Assembly (NCBI RefSeq): GCF_017356245.1
Contig: NZ_JAFMZZ010000001.1
Location: 572,261 to 636,260, forward strand
Direction: 5' to 3'
Length of the DNA: 64,000 nucleotides
DNA from: Bordetella petrii
Lineage (GTDB): Bacteria > Pseudomonadota > Gammaproteobacteria > Burkholderiales > Burkholderiaceae_B
Within the stretch, counting starts at the first letter, position 1. Each line of letters opens with the position of its first letter. Below, one piece after another: positions 26,173 through 34,753 of the stretch. The notes under the pieces were generated by a model, which did not search any database, had not been told where the DNA came from, and saw nothing but the letters and a program-made list of their open reading frames with translations. Both the position numbers and the translations under genes were made by a program.

Positions 26173-28746
26173 ATGGAAGTCTCCCGTATCCGAGCGTTGC
26201 GCGGCCCCAATCTCTGGAGCCGCAATACCGCGATCGAAGCCATCGTCACCTGCCACGACGCCGAGTGCGCCATCGACGAGCACCTGCCCGAGTTCGAGGC
26301 CCGGCTGCGCGCGCGCTTCCCGCAGATCGGCAGGCTGCGGCCCGACGGCCAGCAGGAAGCGCTGTCGATCGCGCACGTGCTGCAGGTAAGCGCGCTGGCG
26401 CTGCAGGCGCATGCCGGCTGCCCGGTGGCCTTTGGCCGCACTGCCGCCACCATCGAGCCCGGCGTGTTCCAGATCGTGGTGGAATACAGCGAAGAAGCCG
26501 TGGGCCGGCTGGCTGTCGAACAGGCCGCGCAACTGATCGACGCGGCGCTGGCCGATGCGCCGTTCGACCTGGCCGGCGCGCTGGCGCGCCTGCGCGAGCT
26601 CGACGAAGACCTGCGCCTGGGCCCCAGCACCGCGTCCATCGTCAACGCCGCCATGGCCCGCAACATTCCCTTCCGCCGCCTCACCCAGGGCAGCATGGTG
26701 CAGTTCGGCTGGGGCAGCCGCCAGCGCCGCATCCAGGCGGCCGAAACCGATGCCACCAGCGCCATTGCCGAATCCATCGCGCAAGACAAAGACCTGACCA
26801 AGATGCTGCTCGACGCGGCCGGCGTGCCGGTGCCGCTGGGCCGCTCGGTATCGGATCCGCAAGCCGCGTGGGATGCCGCCCGCGAACTGGGCGGGCCGGT
26901 CGTGCTCAAGCCGCGCGACGGCAGCCAGGGGCGCGGCGTGGCGGTCAACGTCGAGACGCGCGAGCAGGTCATGGCCGCCTACCAGGCGGCGGCCGACATC
27001 AGCGGCGAAGTCATTGTCGAACGCTATATCCCCGGCCACGATTTCCGCCTACTGGTCGTGGGCGACAGTCTGGTGGCCGCGGCGCGCCGCGATCCCCCGC
27101 AAGTCACCGGCGACGGGCGCCACACCATCCGCGAACTGGTCGAGCAGGTCAATGCCGACCCGCTGCGCGGCGACGGCCACGCTACCTCGCTGACCAAGAT
27201 CCGCTTCGACGACATCGCGCTGGCCACGCTCAAAAAACAGGGCTGCGATGCCGACTCGGTGCCCGCGGCGGGCACGCTGGTGGCGCTGCGCCACAATGCC
27301 AACCTGAGCACCGGCGGATCCGCCACCGATGTCACCGATGAAGTGCATCCCGAGCTGGCGGCGCGCGCGGTGACCGCGGCCCGCATGGTGGGCCTGGATA
27401 TCTGCGGCGTGGACGTGGTGGCCGAAACCGTGCACCTGCCGCTCGAAGAGCAGCACGGCGGCGTGGTCGAGGTCAACGCGGCGCCGGGGCTGCGCATGCA
27501 CCTGAGCCCCTCGTTCGGCAAGGGCCGCGCGGTGGGAGAGGCCATTATTTCCAGCATGTTCGCCGATGGCGACGACGGCCGCATCCCGGTGGTGGCGGTG
27601 GCCGGCACCAACGGCAAGACCACCACCGTGCGGCTGACCGCGCACCTGCTGGCCGGCACCGGCCGGCGGGTCGGCATGACCAACTCCGACGGCGTCTATA
27701 TCGGCGCGCGCGGCATCGACAGCGGCGACTGCAGCGGCCCGCGCAGCGCGCGCCGCATCCTGGCGCATCCGGGCGTGGACGCGGCGGTGTTCGAGACCGC
27801 GCGCGGCGGCATCCTGCGCGAGGGCCTGGCGTTCGACCGCTGCGACGTGGCCATTGTCACCAACCTGGGCATGGGCGACCACCTGGGCCTGGGCTACATC
27901 AGCACGGTCGAAGACCTGGCCGTGGTCAAGCGCGTCATCGTGCAGTACGTGCACGCCGGCGGCACGGCGGTGCTGAACGCCACCGATCCCATCGTGGCCG
28001 ACATGGCCTCTGCCTGCCCGGGCGCCGTGGCCTTCTTTTCCAGCGACCCCGCGCATCCGCTCATCGGCACGCACCGCGCGCAGGGCCATCGCGTGGTGTA
28101 CCGCGACGGCCCGGCCATCGTGGCGGCGCAGGGCGACACCGAAACCCGCATTGCCCTGGCCGACATCCCGCTTGCCCACAACGGCGCCATCGCCTTCCAG
28201 GTGGACAACGCCATGGCGGCCATTGCCGCGGCCTGGTCGCTGGGCGTCGGCTGGCCTGTGATCCGCCAGGGCCTGGCCAGCTTCGTCAGCGATGCGCAGA
28301 CCGTGCCCGGGCGCTTCAACATGTTCGACTACCGGGGCGCCACGGTCATCGCCGACTACGGCCACAACCCCGACGCCATCCAGGCGCTGGTGCAGGCCGT
28401 CGAGGCGCTGCCGGCGCAGCGGCGCAGCGTCGTGATCAGCGGCGCGGGCGACCGGCGCGACGACGACCTGCGCCGCCAGACCGAGATCCTGGGCGATGCC
28501 TTCGACACGGTGGTGCTATACGAAGACCAATGCCAGCGCGGCCGCGCCGAAGGCGAGGTGCTGGCCCTGCTGCGCCAAGGCCTGGCCGGCGCACGGCGCG
28601 CCAGCAACGTGAAAGAGATACACGGCGAGTTCCTGGCCATCGATACGGCGCTGGCCGGCCTGGCGCCGGGCGACCTGTGCCTGGTGCTGGTGGACCAGGT
28701 GGAAGCGGCGCTGGCGCACCTGAAGCAGCGCGTCGCGGCCGGCTGA
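26173..28746 (+). CDS. cphA: Cyanophycin synthetase
   Basis: An 857-residue enzyme that makes cyanophycin from Asp and Arg with ATP. The N-terminal domain spans about 1-160. The ATP-grasp domain (about 200-470) shows VVLKPRDGSQGRGV and VEVNAAPGLRMHLSPS and should add Asp. The Mur-ligase domain (from about 475) shows P-loop GTNGKTTTVRL (from residue 478), VFETARGGILREGLAFDRC, QTVPGRFNMFDY and DYGHNPDA and should add Arg. All the motifs altered in the upstream paralogue are intact. The start at 26173 follows the first gene by 19 bases. No cyanophycinase (cphB/cphI) gene is in the window. Confidence 0.95.
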   Translation: MEVSRIRALRGPNLWSRNTAIEAIVTCHDAECAIDEHLPEFEARLRARFPQIGRLRPDGQQEALSIAHVLQVSALALQAHAGCPVAFGRTAATIEPGVFQIVVEYSEEAVGRLAVEQAAQLIDAALADAPFDLAGALARLRELDEDLRLGPSTASIVNAAMARNIPFRRLTQGSMVQFGWGSRQRRIQAAETDATSAIAESIAQDKDLTKMLLDAAGVPVPLGRSVSDPQAAWDAARELGGPVVLKPRDGSQGRGVAVNVETREQVMAAYQAAADISGEVIVERYIPGHDFRLLVVGDSLVAAARRDPPQVTGDGRHTIRELVEQVNADPLRGDGHATSLTKIRFDDIALATLKKQGCDADSVPAAGTLVALRHNANLSTGGSATDVTDEVHPELAARAVTAARMVGLDICGVDVVAETVHLPLEEQHGGVVEVNAAPGLRMHLSPSFGKGRAVGEAIISSMFADGDDGRIPVVAVAGTNGKTTTVRLTAHLLAGTGRRVGMTNSDGVYIGARGIDSGDCSGPRSARRILAHPGVDAAVFETARGGILREGLAFDRCDVAIVTNLGMGDHLGLGYISTVEDLAVVKRVIVQYVHAGGTAVLNATDPIVADMASACPGAVAFFSSDPAHPLIGTHRAQGHRVVYRDGPAIVAAQGDTETRIALADIPLAHNGAIAFQVDNAMAAIAAAWSLGVGWPVIRQGLASFVSDAQTVPGRFNMFDYRGATVIADYGHNPDAIQALVQAVEALPAQRRSVVISGAGDRRDDDLRRQTEILGDAFDTVVLYEDQCQRGRAEGEVLALLRQGLAGARRASNVKEIHGEFLAIDTALAGLAPGDLCLVLVDQVEAALAHLKQRVAAG

Positions 28747-28923
28747 GCCCCGCGCGATGGCGCCGCGCGGCCTGCGCGCGCCGTCGCGCGCATGGCCGGT
28801 TACGCCGGCCCGTCAAAGCAGCTCAAAACTTTACTGAACTGTAACTCCGCTTGCAGCATCAACCCTGCTTCGCGCGGTCGCGACAGCGCCCGCGCCGCGG
28901 CTTACATTTGCCTACAGCCGCGT

Positions 28924-28952
28924 TTGACACCCTGGTTTGCCCCCCGTACGGT
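28924..28952 (+). promoter_or_regulatory. Sigma-70-like promoter of the CsbD-DUF1328-BON operon
   Basis: A perfect -35 TTGACA (28924-28929), a 17-base spacer and TACGGT (28947-28952) as -10 stand 31 bases before the csbD start codon. They sit in the 237-base gap after cphA, which otherwise shows only GC-rich short repeats (CGCGCG runs and a GGCCGG/CCGGCC dyad) and no gene. Confidence 0.6.
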
Positions 28953-28983
28953 GGTAACACGCTCATCAACCAGGAGAACCGCC

Positions 28984-29184
28984 ATGAACAACGACATCGT
29001 TGCAGGCAAGTGGAAGCAATTGACTGGTAAAGCGAAGGCCGCGTGGGGCGAACTCACCGACGACGAGCTGACCCGCACCGAAGGCAATGCGGAACGGCTG
29101 GCCGGCCTGATCCAGGAGCGCTACGGCAAGACCCGGGAAGAAGCCCAGAAGGAAGTGCGGGCCTTCTTCGACGCCAACCGCTAA
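28984..29184 (+). CDS. CsbD family stress-response protein
   Basis: A 66-residue hydrophilic, charge-rich protein beginning [20 protein letters not shown], the CsbD signature, with [20 protein letters not shown]. CsbD proteins build up under general stress; their action is unknown. The ATG follows AGGAGAACCGCC, a strong ribosome site, which sets the start well inside a longer open frame. It is the first gene of a three-gene stress operon. Confidence 0.92.
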   Translation: MNNDIVAGKWKQLTGKAKAAWGELTDDELTRTEGNAERLAGLIQERYGKTREEAQKEVRAFFDANR

Positions 29185-29210
29185 GTCCCGTTTGATCCGA
29201 GGAGAACCAC

Positions 29211-29375
29211 ATGCTGTATTACGCCGCTGTTTTCTTCGTCATCGCCATCATCGCCGCAGTACTGGGCTTCGGCGGCATCGCCGCCGGCGCCGCGGGCATC
29301 GCCAAGATCCTGTTCTTCGTGTTCCTGATCCTGGCCCTGCTGTCGATCCTGAGCGGTGCCTTCCGGAAAAAATAA
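29211..29375 (+). CDS. DUF1328 family small membrane protein
   Basis: A 54-residue protein, [20 protein letters not shown] at the start, then a Gly/Ala turn (GGIAAGAAG) and a second hydrophobic helix ([15 protein letters not shown]), ending GAFRKK. The two-helix hairpin is diagnostic of DUF1328 (YtjA-like) inner-membrane proteins. It follows GAGGAGAACCAC. It sits 26 bases after csbD and before the BON gene, a grouping common in stress-induced operons. Function unknown. Confidence 0.88.
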   Translation: MLYYAAVFFVIAIIAAVLGFGGIAAGAAGIAKILFFVFLILALLSILSGAFRKK

Positions 29376-29436
29376 GCGCGGGCGGCGGGCCATCCCGCCG
29401 TGCCGCCCTGCTGCCCCGCAACACAAGGAGAGCCTC

Positions 29437-29778
29437 ATGAAACTGCGCAAACTGATCGTTGCCACCACCGTGGGCGCCGGCGTACTGCTCGGCGCGACGG
29501 CCCAGGCCGCCGAAGGCGAAGCGCCCAAGCAATCGATGGGCGAGTATGCCTCGGACGCGGTCATCACCACCAAGGTCAAGGCGGCCTTCGTGGCCGATGA
29601 AACGCTCAGCGCGCTGGATATCGCCGTCGAGACCACCAGCGGCACGGTCACCCTGACGGGCAGCGTCGGCACCGAGGCCGAAGTCGAACAGGCCGCCCGC
29701 GTGGCCCGCGACGTCGAGGGCGTGAAACAGGTGCAGAACGACATCAAGGTCGACCCGGCCAAGGCCAAGCCGAACTGA
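29437..29778 (+). CDS. BON-domain periplasmic protein (OsmY-like)
   Basis: A 113-residue exported protein. The signal peptide MKLRKLIVATTVGAGVLLGA ends at AQA-A. One BON domain follows (about 40-106; SDAVITTKVKAAFVADE, VTLTGSVGTEAEVEQAARVA, VEGVKQVQNDIKV). BON domains bind phospholipid or outer-membrane surfaces, and OsmY is an osmotic-stress periplasmic protein. The start follows AAGGAGAGCCTC. It is the last gene of the CsbD-DUF1328 operon. Confidence 0.92.
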   Translation: MKLRKLIVATTVGAGVLLGATAQAAEGEAPKQSMGEYASDAVITTKVKAAFVADETLSALDIAVETTSGTVTLTGSVGTEAEVEQAARVARDVEGVKQVQNDIKVDPAKAKPN

Positions 29779-29805
29779 CCGCCCCCGGGCCCGCATGAAC
29801 AAAGG

Positions 29806-30687
29806 CTAGGGCCGCGGAATGCGCACCGTACCGCGGCCCAGTTCGATTACCTGACCCGCTACCCGGATCGCGCCATCGCGCGCCACATCCAGGTACAGGC
29901 GGCAAGGCCGCGACACCTGGCTGCCCTGCCTGACTTCGATGCGCGCCGGCAACGCCTTGCCGCGCGCCACCAGCCAGCCGCCCAGGTTGGCGCAGGCCGA
30001 GCCCGTGCCCGGATCTTCGGCCACGCCGCCCCCCTCTTTCGTGAAGAAATACCGGGCCTGCACCACCTGCCGGCCATCGCGCCCGGGCGCCGGATCGAAC
30101 GCGAATACATAGGCTGTCTTGCGTCCCAGGCTGCTGGGCTGCCAGCGATGCAGCCGGGCGCTGTCGGGCTGCGCGCGTTGCACGGCCTCGACGGACTTCA
30201 GCGGCACCAGCAATTGATCGGCGCCGGTGTCGACCCACATCGGCGCATCCAGCAGGTCATCGGCGCGCAGGCCCAGCTGGCCGGCAATCTCTTCCGCCGG
30301 CAGCGCCGGCGCGGCCGTCCTGGGCGCGCCGGCCGCGGGGGCGGTCAGTGTCCAGGTATCGCCCCGCGCCTCTACCGGCACGAGGCCCGCGGCGAATTCC
30401 AGCGTCAGCCTGTCGCCGGCCGCGGCCAGTTCGCGCACCACGTGAGCGGTGCCCAGTGTGGGGTGCCCCGCGAAGCGCATTTCATAGCCGGGGGTAAAGA
30501 TGCGCACGCGCGCGTGGGCCTGCGCGGCGGGCAGGATGAAGGTGGTTTCAGACAGGTTGAACTGCCGCGCCAGGTCGAGCATGGCCTGGTCGTCCAGCCC
30601 GCGCGCATCTTCGAACACGCACAGCGGATTTCCGCCGAACGTGGTGTCGGCAAAGACGTTGAGCAGGCGGAAAGCGTAAGTATGCAT
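29806..30687 (-). CDS. PhzF family isomerase/epimerase-like protein
   Basis: A 293-residue protein of the diaminopimelate-epimerase fold. Signatures are NVFADTTFGGNPLCVFEDA, the catalytic Glu in NLSETTFILP, RFAGHPTLGTAHV, and the second-half motif VAEDPGTGSACANLGGWL. The family includes the phenazine enzyme PhzF, but members outside phenazine clusters have no known substrate and no phenazine genes are here. It converges on the BON gene, 27 bases apart. Confidence 0.88.
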   Translation of the reverse strand: MHTYAFRLLNVFADTTFGGNPLCVFEDARGLDDQAMLDLARQFNLSETTFILPAAQAHARVRIFTPGYEMRFAGHPTLGTAHVVRELAAAGDRLTLEFAAGLVPVEARGDTWTLTAPAAGAPRTAAPALPAEEIAGQLGLRADDLLDAPMWVDTGADQLLVPLKSVEAVQRAQPDSARLHRWQPSSLGRKTAYVFAFDPAPGRDGRQVVQARYFFTKEGGGVAEDPGTGSACANLGGWLVARGKALPARIEVRQGSQVSRPCRLYLDVARDGAIRVAGQVIELGRGTVRIPRP

Positions 30688-30736
30688 GGCGGCGCGGCGG
30701 CGTTCGGGGCGAACGCCGATGATAGCGCGCCGCCTG

Positions 30737-32116
30737 CTACCACACGGCGAAGAACAGCACCCAGGCCGTGCAGAACGGCGCCAGGCCGGCAGCCATCAGC
30801 AGCCAGGCCGCCGCCTTGCGCGGCCACGCCACGGCGCGCTGGGCCAGCAGGCGCCAGCCCAGCCGCAGCGACCAGGCCACGGCCAGCGTCAGCAGCGTGA
30901 AGCGGACCGGATCGGCCCAGCCGGTTTCCACGCCTTCGTGCCCCAGCAGGGTGATGGTGGTGGCCGACAGCCCCAGGAACACGCCGATGCCGGCCGCCGG
31001 GATCAGCGCCTGCGCCAGCTTGTGCAGGCCTGCCAGGCGTCCGCCCGGCAGACGCGCGGGCGCGGCGCGGTCAGCGGCCCACAGCCCGGCAAAGGCGCCG
31101 CCGCCCACGATGACCGTGCTGCCCACCACGAACAGCAGGATGCCGGCGCCGTCCAGCCACGAGAAGCTGTCGTTCATTTCCGGGTAGTGGGTCAGGATGA
31201 ACCAGGGCGCGTTGTCCATCAGCGGCCACAGGATATTGCGCTCGACCAGCCAGGTGGCCGCCCATTGCTTCACCGTCACGAACCACGGGCTGGCGCTCCA
31301 GAGAAACGCGCCGATGGCGATGCCCATCAGCCCGAAGCAGATCAGGGCGGTCTGCCAGCCGTCGCCGGTGGCCACGTGCACGATTTCTTCTTCGGGCGAA
31401 CGCGGCGTCAGGGCGATGGCTCCGCGGTAGTCGCTGCAGCGGCCGCACACATGGCAATCGCCCGCGCCCTTCATGTGCCGCAGCGGCACCAGCGGCGCGC
31501 AATTGACCGGCTCGATGCGGATGACCGGGTGCCGCCAGGCTTCTTCGTTGACCTTGAAGTGCCAGGGGGCCAGCTTGGCCAGCAGGTTGAACACGCCGTT
31601 GACCGGGCACAGGTACTTGCACCACACGCGCTTGCTGCGCCCATAGCGCCACCCCACCACCATGGCGGCCATGGTGGAGCCGCCCAGCACCGCCAGCACC
31701 GCCAGCGGATACTGGTACACGCTGACCAGCTGGCCATACACGGTGGTAAGCGCGAACGCCACGAACGGCCAGCCGCCCCAGCGCATCCACTTCGGGATGG
31801 AGCGGCCCTGCCCGTGTTCGCTGGCCCATTCGGTCAGCATGCCTTCGGGGCACAGCCAGCCGCACCAGGCGCGCCCCAGCAACGGGATGGACACCAGCAC
31901 GAACGGCCACCAGACGCCCCAGAACGCGAACTGCGCCACGATGGTCAGGTTGTTGAACACCGTGGCGGCGTTGTCGGGCAGCGGCAGCAGCGGCGGAACG
32001 ATCAGCAGGAACGCGTAGATGGCGACGATGCCCCACTGCAGCTTGCGCAGCAGCGAGGCATGGTCGCGCAGGAAATCGGCGAAGCGGGCGGCGGAGCGCC
32101 CGAGTACGGCGGCCAT
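30737..32116 (-). CDS. ftrD: FtrD: membrane 4Fe-4S ferredoxin-type protein of the ferrous iron transporter
   Basis: A 459-residue polytopic protein of the NapH/CcoG-like ferredoxin family. Paired Cys motifs WCGWLCPEG and WCKYLCPVNG lie in the first half and CHVCGRC follows. At least six hydrophobic segments are present, mostly N- and C-terminal. It is the last gene of ftrABCD, where FtrD is thought to supply an electron acceptor or donor for iron oxidation/reduction during uptake. It starts 56 bases after ftrC. The combination with P19, cupredoxin and Ftr1 genes makes the assignment firm. Confidence 0.9.
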   Translation of the reverse strand: MAAVLGRSAARFADFLRDHASLLRKLQWGIVAIYAFLLIVPPLLPLPDNAATVFNNLTIVAQFAFWGVWWPFVLVSIPLLGRAWCGWLCPEGMLTEWASEHGQGRSIPKWMRWGGWPFVAFALTTVYGQLVSVYQYPLAVLAVLGGSTMAAMVVGWRYGRSKRVWCKYLCPVNGVFNLLAKLAPWHFKVNEEAWRHPVIRIEPVNCAPLVPLRHMKGAGDCHVCGRCSDYRGAIALTPRSPEEEIVHVATGDGWQTALICFGLMGIAIGAFLWSASPWFVTVKQWAATWLVERNILWPLMDNAPWFILTHYPEMNDSFSWLDGAGILLFVVGSTVIVGGGAFAGLWAADRAAPARLPGGRLAGLHKLAQALIPAAGIGVFLGLSATTITLLGHEGVETGWADPVRFTLLTLAVAWSLRLGWRLLAQRAVAWPRKAAAWLLMAAGLAPFCTAWVLFFAVW

Positions 32117-32172
32117 GAATCAACCTTCAAATACCATGGCCGGCAAGAGCGCCGGCCGGTCGAGCAACATCA

Positions 32173-33009
32173 TTACGCGGGCACGGCCGCCCGGGCCGGC
32201 GGCCTGCCTGCCCTGCGCAACAGCGCCCATACCACTACCCAATACGCCAGCCACAACAGCACCGACATCAAGGCCGGGTAGGCGCGATAGCCGGCGAAGT
32301 CGGCCAGCACCTTGCCCAGACCGCTGCTGTCGTCGAGCAGCCGGGAGCTGTCCCAGAGGGGATCGACCAGCGTCGGCAGCACCCCCAACGATATCAGGCG
32401 GTCCAGGCCGCCCATCAGCAGGGCGCCGGCCAGCAGCAGCAGCAGGATTTCGGTCAGGCGGAAGAAGCGCCGCCAGGTGATCAGCTTGCCGCCCAGCTGC
32501 AGCAGCCAGAACGTAAGAAGCGCGATGGCGAAGCCGGCCACGCCGGCCAGCGCCAGCAGGGCCGTATCGGCGCCCTGCCCGGCCGCCACGCTGCCATACA
32601 GGAACACCACCGTTTCGCTGCCTTCGCGCGCCACGGCGATCATGACCAGCACCAGCAGACCCCACCAATTGTCGTGGGCCATCGAGGCGCTGGCCCCGGA
32701 TTCGAGTTCGCCTTTCAGCGTGCGGCCGTGCTTTTTCATCCACACGACCATCTGCACCACCAGCGCGCACGCCACCAGCGACATGCCGGCCTGAAACCAT
32801 TCCTGCCCCTCGTCGCTGAGCCAGGACGACACGCCCAGCAGCACCAGCGCCAGGGCCACGGCCAGGGCCAGGCCGGCCGCCACGCCGCCCCACAGATAGG
32901 GCATGCCGCGGCGGCCTTCGGGACTGGCGCGCAGCCACGAAAACAGAATGCCCACGATCAGCAGGGCTTCGACGCTTTCGCGCCAGACGATGAAAAGTAC
33001 CTGTTCCAT
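32173..33009 (-). CDS. ftrC: FtrC: Ftr1-type iron permease
   Basis: A 278-residue inner-membrane permease with seven predicted helices. The two REXXE iron-binding motifs of the Ftr1/EfeU family are present: RESVE in FIVWRESVEALLIVGIL and REGSE in VAREGSETVVFLYG. The start MEQVLFIVWRE is chosen because the family begins there and a longer in-frame start would run into ftrB. It lies 13 bases after ftrB. Confidence 0.93.
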   Translation of the reverse strand: MEQVLFIVWRESVEALLIVGILFSWLRASPEGRRGMPYLWGGVAAGLALAVALALVLLGVSSWLSDEGQEWFQAGMSLVACALVVQMVVWMKKHGRTLKGELESGASASMAHDNWWGLLVLVMIAVAREGSETVVFLYGSVAAGQGADTALLALAGVAGFAIALLTFWLLQLGGKLITWRRFFRLTEILLLLLAGALLMGGLDRLISLGVLPTLVDPLWDSSRLLDDSSGLGKVLADFAGYRAYPALMSVLLWLAYWVVVWALLRRAGRPPARAAVPA

Positions 33010-33022
33010 GAATGCCGCCGGA

Positions 33023-33382
33023 TCAGTCCTTGGGAAGCACCACCAGCGTGCCGCGCACGTCCTGGTGGAAATCATCGAAGAAGGGATATTCGCCCGGCCG
33101 CGAGATGGTGATCACCACGAACGACTTGACGCCGGGGCCCATCACTTTTTCTTTGCGCAGGGGAATGCTTTCGAACTCGACGGGCTCGTTGCTATCGTTG
33201 ATCAACTCGATCTTGAAGCGCCCGGCCGGCACTTCCAGGCGGGCCGGCTCGAAGGTGCCGTCGGGCTTGAAGGTGAGTGTGAACGTGGGCAGCTCGGCGC
33301 GGGCCGCGCCCGGCAGCGCGGCGGACAAGCCGGTGCACAGCGCCAGCGCGGCCAGCCAGGCAAGACGGCGGCGCACGATCAA
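33023..33382 (-). CDS. ftrB: FtrB: periplasmic cupredoxin-like protein
   Basis: A 119-residue exported protein: signal peptide MIVRRRLAWLAALALCTGLS ends at ARA-E. The cupredoxin_1 domain follows (FTLTFKPDGTFEPARLEV, INDSNEPVEFESIPL, FDDFHQDVRGTLVV). In the Bordetella Ftr system FtrB is proposed to oxidise ferrous iron delivered by FtrA. Its ATG overlaps the ftrA stop in an ATGA arrangement. Confidence 0.9.
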   Translation of the reverse strand: MIVRRRLAWLAALALCTGLSAALPGAARAELPTFTLTFKPDGTFEPARLEVPAGRFKIELINDSNEPVEFESIPLRKEKVMGPGVKSFVVITISRPGEYPFFDDFHQDVRGTLVVLPKD

Positions 33383-33915
33383 TACCCGCCTTTCTTGCCG
33401 GTGCCGGCAAAGACGAATTCATATTCGATATCGAAGGGCTCGAACCACGGGCCCACGCCGGTTTCCTTGTCGACGTGGCGGCCGAAGTGGCTCATCTTGT
33501 CGGCCGTGGGCGGCATGACGGTGTACTTGAGCTTGTACTTGCCCGGGCCTTCGAGCTTGACGTTGTCGCCATAGTGCGGGCCATCATTGGCCACCATGGG
33601 CATGAACGTGCCTTTCTGCACGTTCTGGCTGCCGACTTTCTGGATCTCGAACTTGACGACCAGGTACGGCACCCATTCACCTTCGGGGAAACCGGTTTTG
33701 TTGTCGGCCGTGGCGTGGATGTCGGCCTCGAGGTGCACGTCGGAGTCTTTGGCGGGACGCATCATGCCGGGGGGGTCCATTTCGATGGGCTGCAGATAGA
33801 CCGCGCCGATTTCCATGCCACCCTTTTGCACCGGCTCGCCGATGGGGTATTCGACCGCCAGGGCGCTGCCCGACAGCGCCAGGCCAGCGGCCAGCGCCAA
33901 GACTTTTTTCAACAT
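33379..33915 (-). CDS. ftrA: FtrA: P19-type periplasmic iron-binding protein
   Basis: A 178-residue protein: signal peptide MLKKVLALAAGLALSGSALA, then the P19 beta-sandwich with EYPIGEPVQKGGMEIGAVYL, MMRPAKDSDVHLEADIHA and GRHVDKETGVGPWF. Met and His residues in these motifs bind copper and iron in Campylobacter P19. The start at MLKK follows GAGGCTCCGC; an upstream in-frame ATG has no signal-peptide logic. It is the first gene of ftrABCD and has a strong inverted repeat 29 bases before its start. Confidence 0.93.
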   Translation of the reverse strand: MLKKVLALAAGLALSGSALAVEYPIGEPVQKGGMEIGAVYLQPIEMDPPGMMRPAKDSDVHLEADIHATADNKTGFPEGEWVPYLVVKFEIQKVGSQNVQKGTFMPMVANDGPHYGDNVKLEGPGKYKLKYTVMPPTADKMSHFGRHVDKETGVGPWFEPFDIEYEFVFAGTGKKGGY

Positions 33916-33943
33916 ATGCGGAGCCTCGTTATACAGAATAGGA

Positions 33944-33976
33944 AAAACGGTTCTCAACTTAAACAAGAACCGTTTT
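33944..33976. promoter_or_regulatory. Perfect 11-bp inverted repeat upstream of ftrABCD
   Basis: AAAACGGTTCT (33944-33954) and AGAACCGTTTT (33966-33976) are exact reverse complements around an 11-base AT-rich spacer. The dyad lies 29 bases before the ftrA start in an AT-rich gap. The position suits an operator over the promoter. The A-run before and T-run after would also allow a weak bidirectional terminator for phaR. It does not match a Fur box. Confidence 0.6.
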
Positions 33977-34081
33977 CATTACTGTATCGTGAACAAGCTG
34001 ACAAGCTCCTGACATATCGCAAACCGCGCTATTTCCCGCGCCGGTCTGCCGCCGTTCTTGCCCCGGGCAGCCGGCGCGGCG

Positions 34082-34657
34082 CTACTTGCGGCCGCCGCCG
34101 CTGCCCTGCGCCCCGCCGCCCGGCGTGAACGGAAAAGTCGAGAACATGGCGCGGGTCTGGTCCTGCATCTGGTCCTGCATCTGCACGAACAGGTTTTTGC
34201 TCTGGTCGATATAGTTGTTCATCATGTTCTGCAGCATGGGCGTCTGCACGTTCATGAACTGCGCCCAGGCCTCGGGCCCGAACTGGCTGCCATACAGCCC
34301 CTTGGACTGCTCGGCCATGCGCTGCTGGATTTCCATGAAGGCCTGGATGTTCTTTTCCAGGTACGAACCCATGATGCCCTGCATGGCATGGCCGTAGAAG
34401 CGGATGATCTGCGACAGCATGTTCGACGAGAACATGGGCATGCCGCCGCTTTCTTCTTCAAGAATGATCTGCAGCAGGATGCTGCGCGTCAGGTCGTCGC
34501 CGCTCTTGGCATCGACCACCTGGAACTCTTCGCTGGCCAGCACCAGTTGCTTGACGTCGGCCAAGGTAATGTAGGTGCTGGTCTGCGTATCGTACAGACG
34601 GCGATTGGGGTACTTTTTGATCAGGCGTAGGCTGGCGCCGGGTTGTGCTTGCGTCAT
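34082..34657 (-). CDS. phaR: PhaR: polyhydroxyalkanoate synthesis repressor
   Basis: A 191-residue DNA- and PHB-binding repressor. The N-terminal PHB_acc_N domain shows RLIKKYPNRRLYDTQTSTYI and LADVKQLVLASEEFQVVDAK. One or two PHB_acc repeats follow (EESGGMPMFSSNMLSQIIRF). The tail is Gln/Met-rich, then Gly-rich. PhaR represses phasin and its own gene and leaves DNA when PHB granules form. It follows phaB by 96 bases on the same strand. Confidence 0.95.
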   Translation of the reverse strand: MTQAQPGASLRLIKKYPNRRLYDTQTSTYITLADVKQLVLASEEFQVVDAKSGDDLTRSILLQIILEEESGGMPMFSSNMLSQIIRFYGHAMQGIMGSYLEKNIQAFMEIQQRMAEQSKGLYGSQFGPEAWAQFMNVQTPMLQNMMNNYIDQSKNLFVQMQDQMQDQTRAMFSTFPFTPGGGAQGSGGGRK

Positions 34658-34712
34658 TGGTTGTCCCCGAGATCGGGCGATCTCTTTTAACTTTGAAGTA
34701 TTCCAAGTGTAA

Positions 34713-34742
34713 GCCGGAAAGGCTGCCTGGCGCCTTCCCGGC
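34713..34742 (-). terminator. Possible terminator hairpin after phaB
   Basis: GCCGGAAAGG and CCTTCCCGGC form a 10-bp stem with one mismatch and a 10-base loop, just after the phaB stop on the transcribed strand. The bases after it (TTACACTT) are only mildly T-rich, so attenuation between phaB and phaR is possible rather than certain. Confidence 0.35.
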
Positions 34743-34753
34743 CGGCGGGCGAA

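Noticed and set aside
23535..26972. Very long open frame on the minus strand (over 1100 codons) opposite the first cyanophycin synthetase
   Set aside because: It mirrors the codons of the plus-strand synthetase; high GC leaves few stops in the opposite frame. The translation is low-complexity and no start signal or family is seen.
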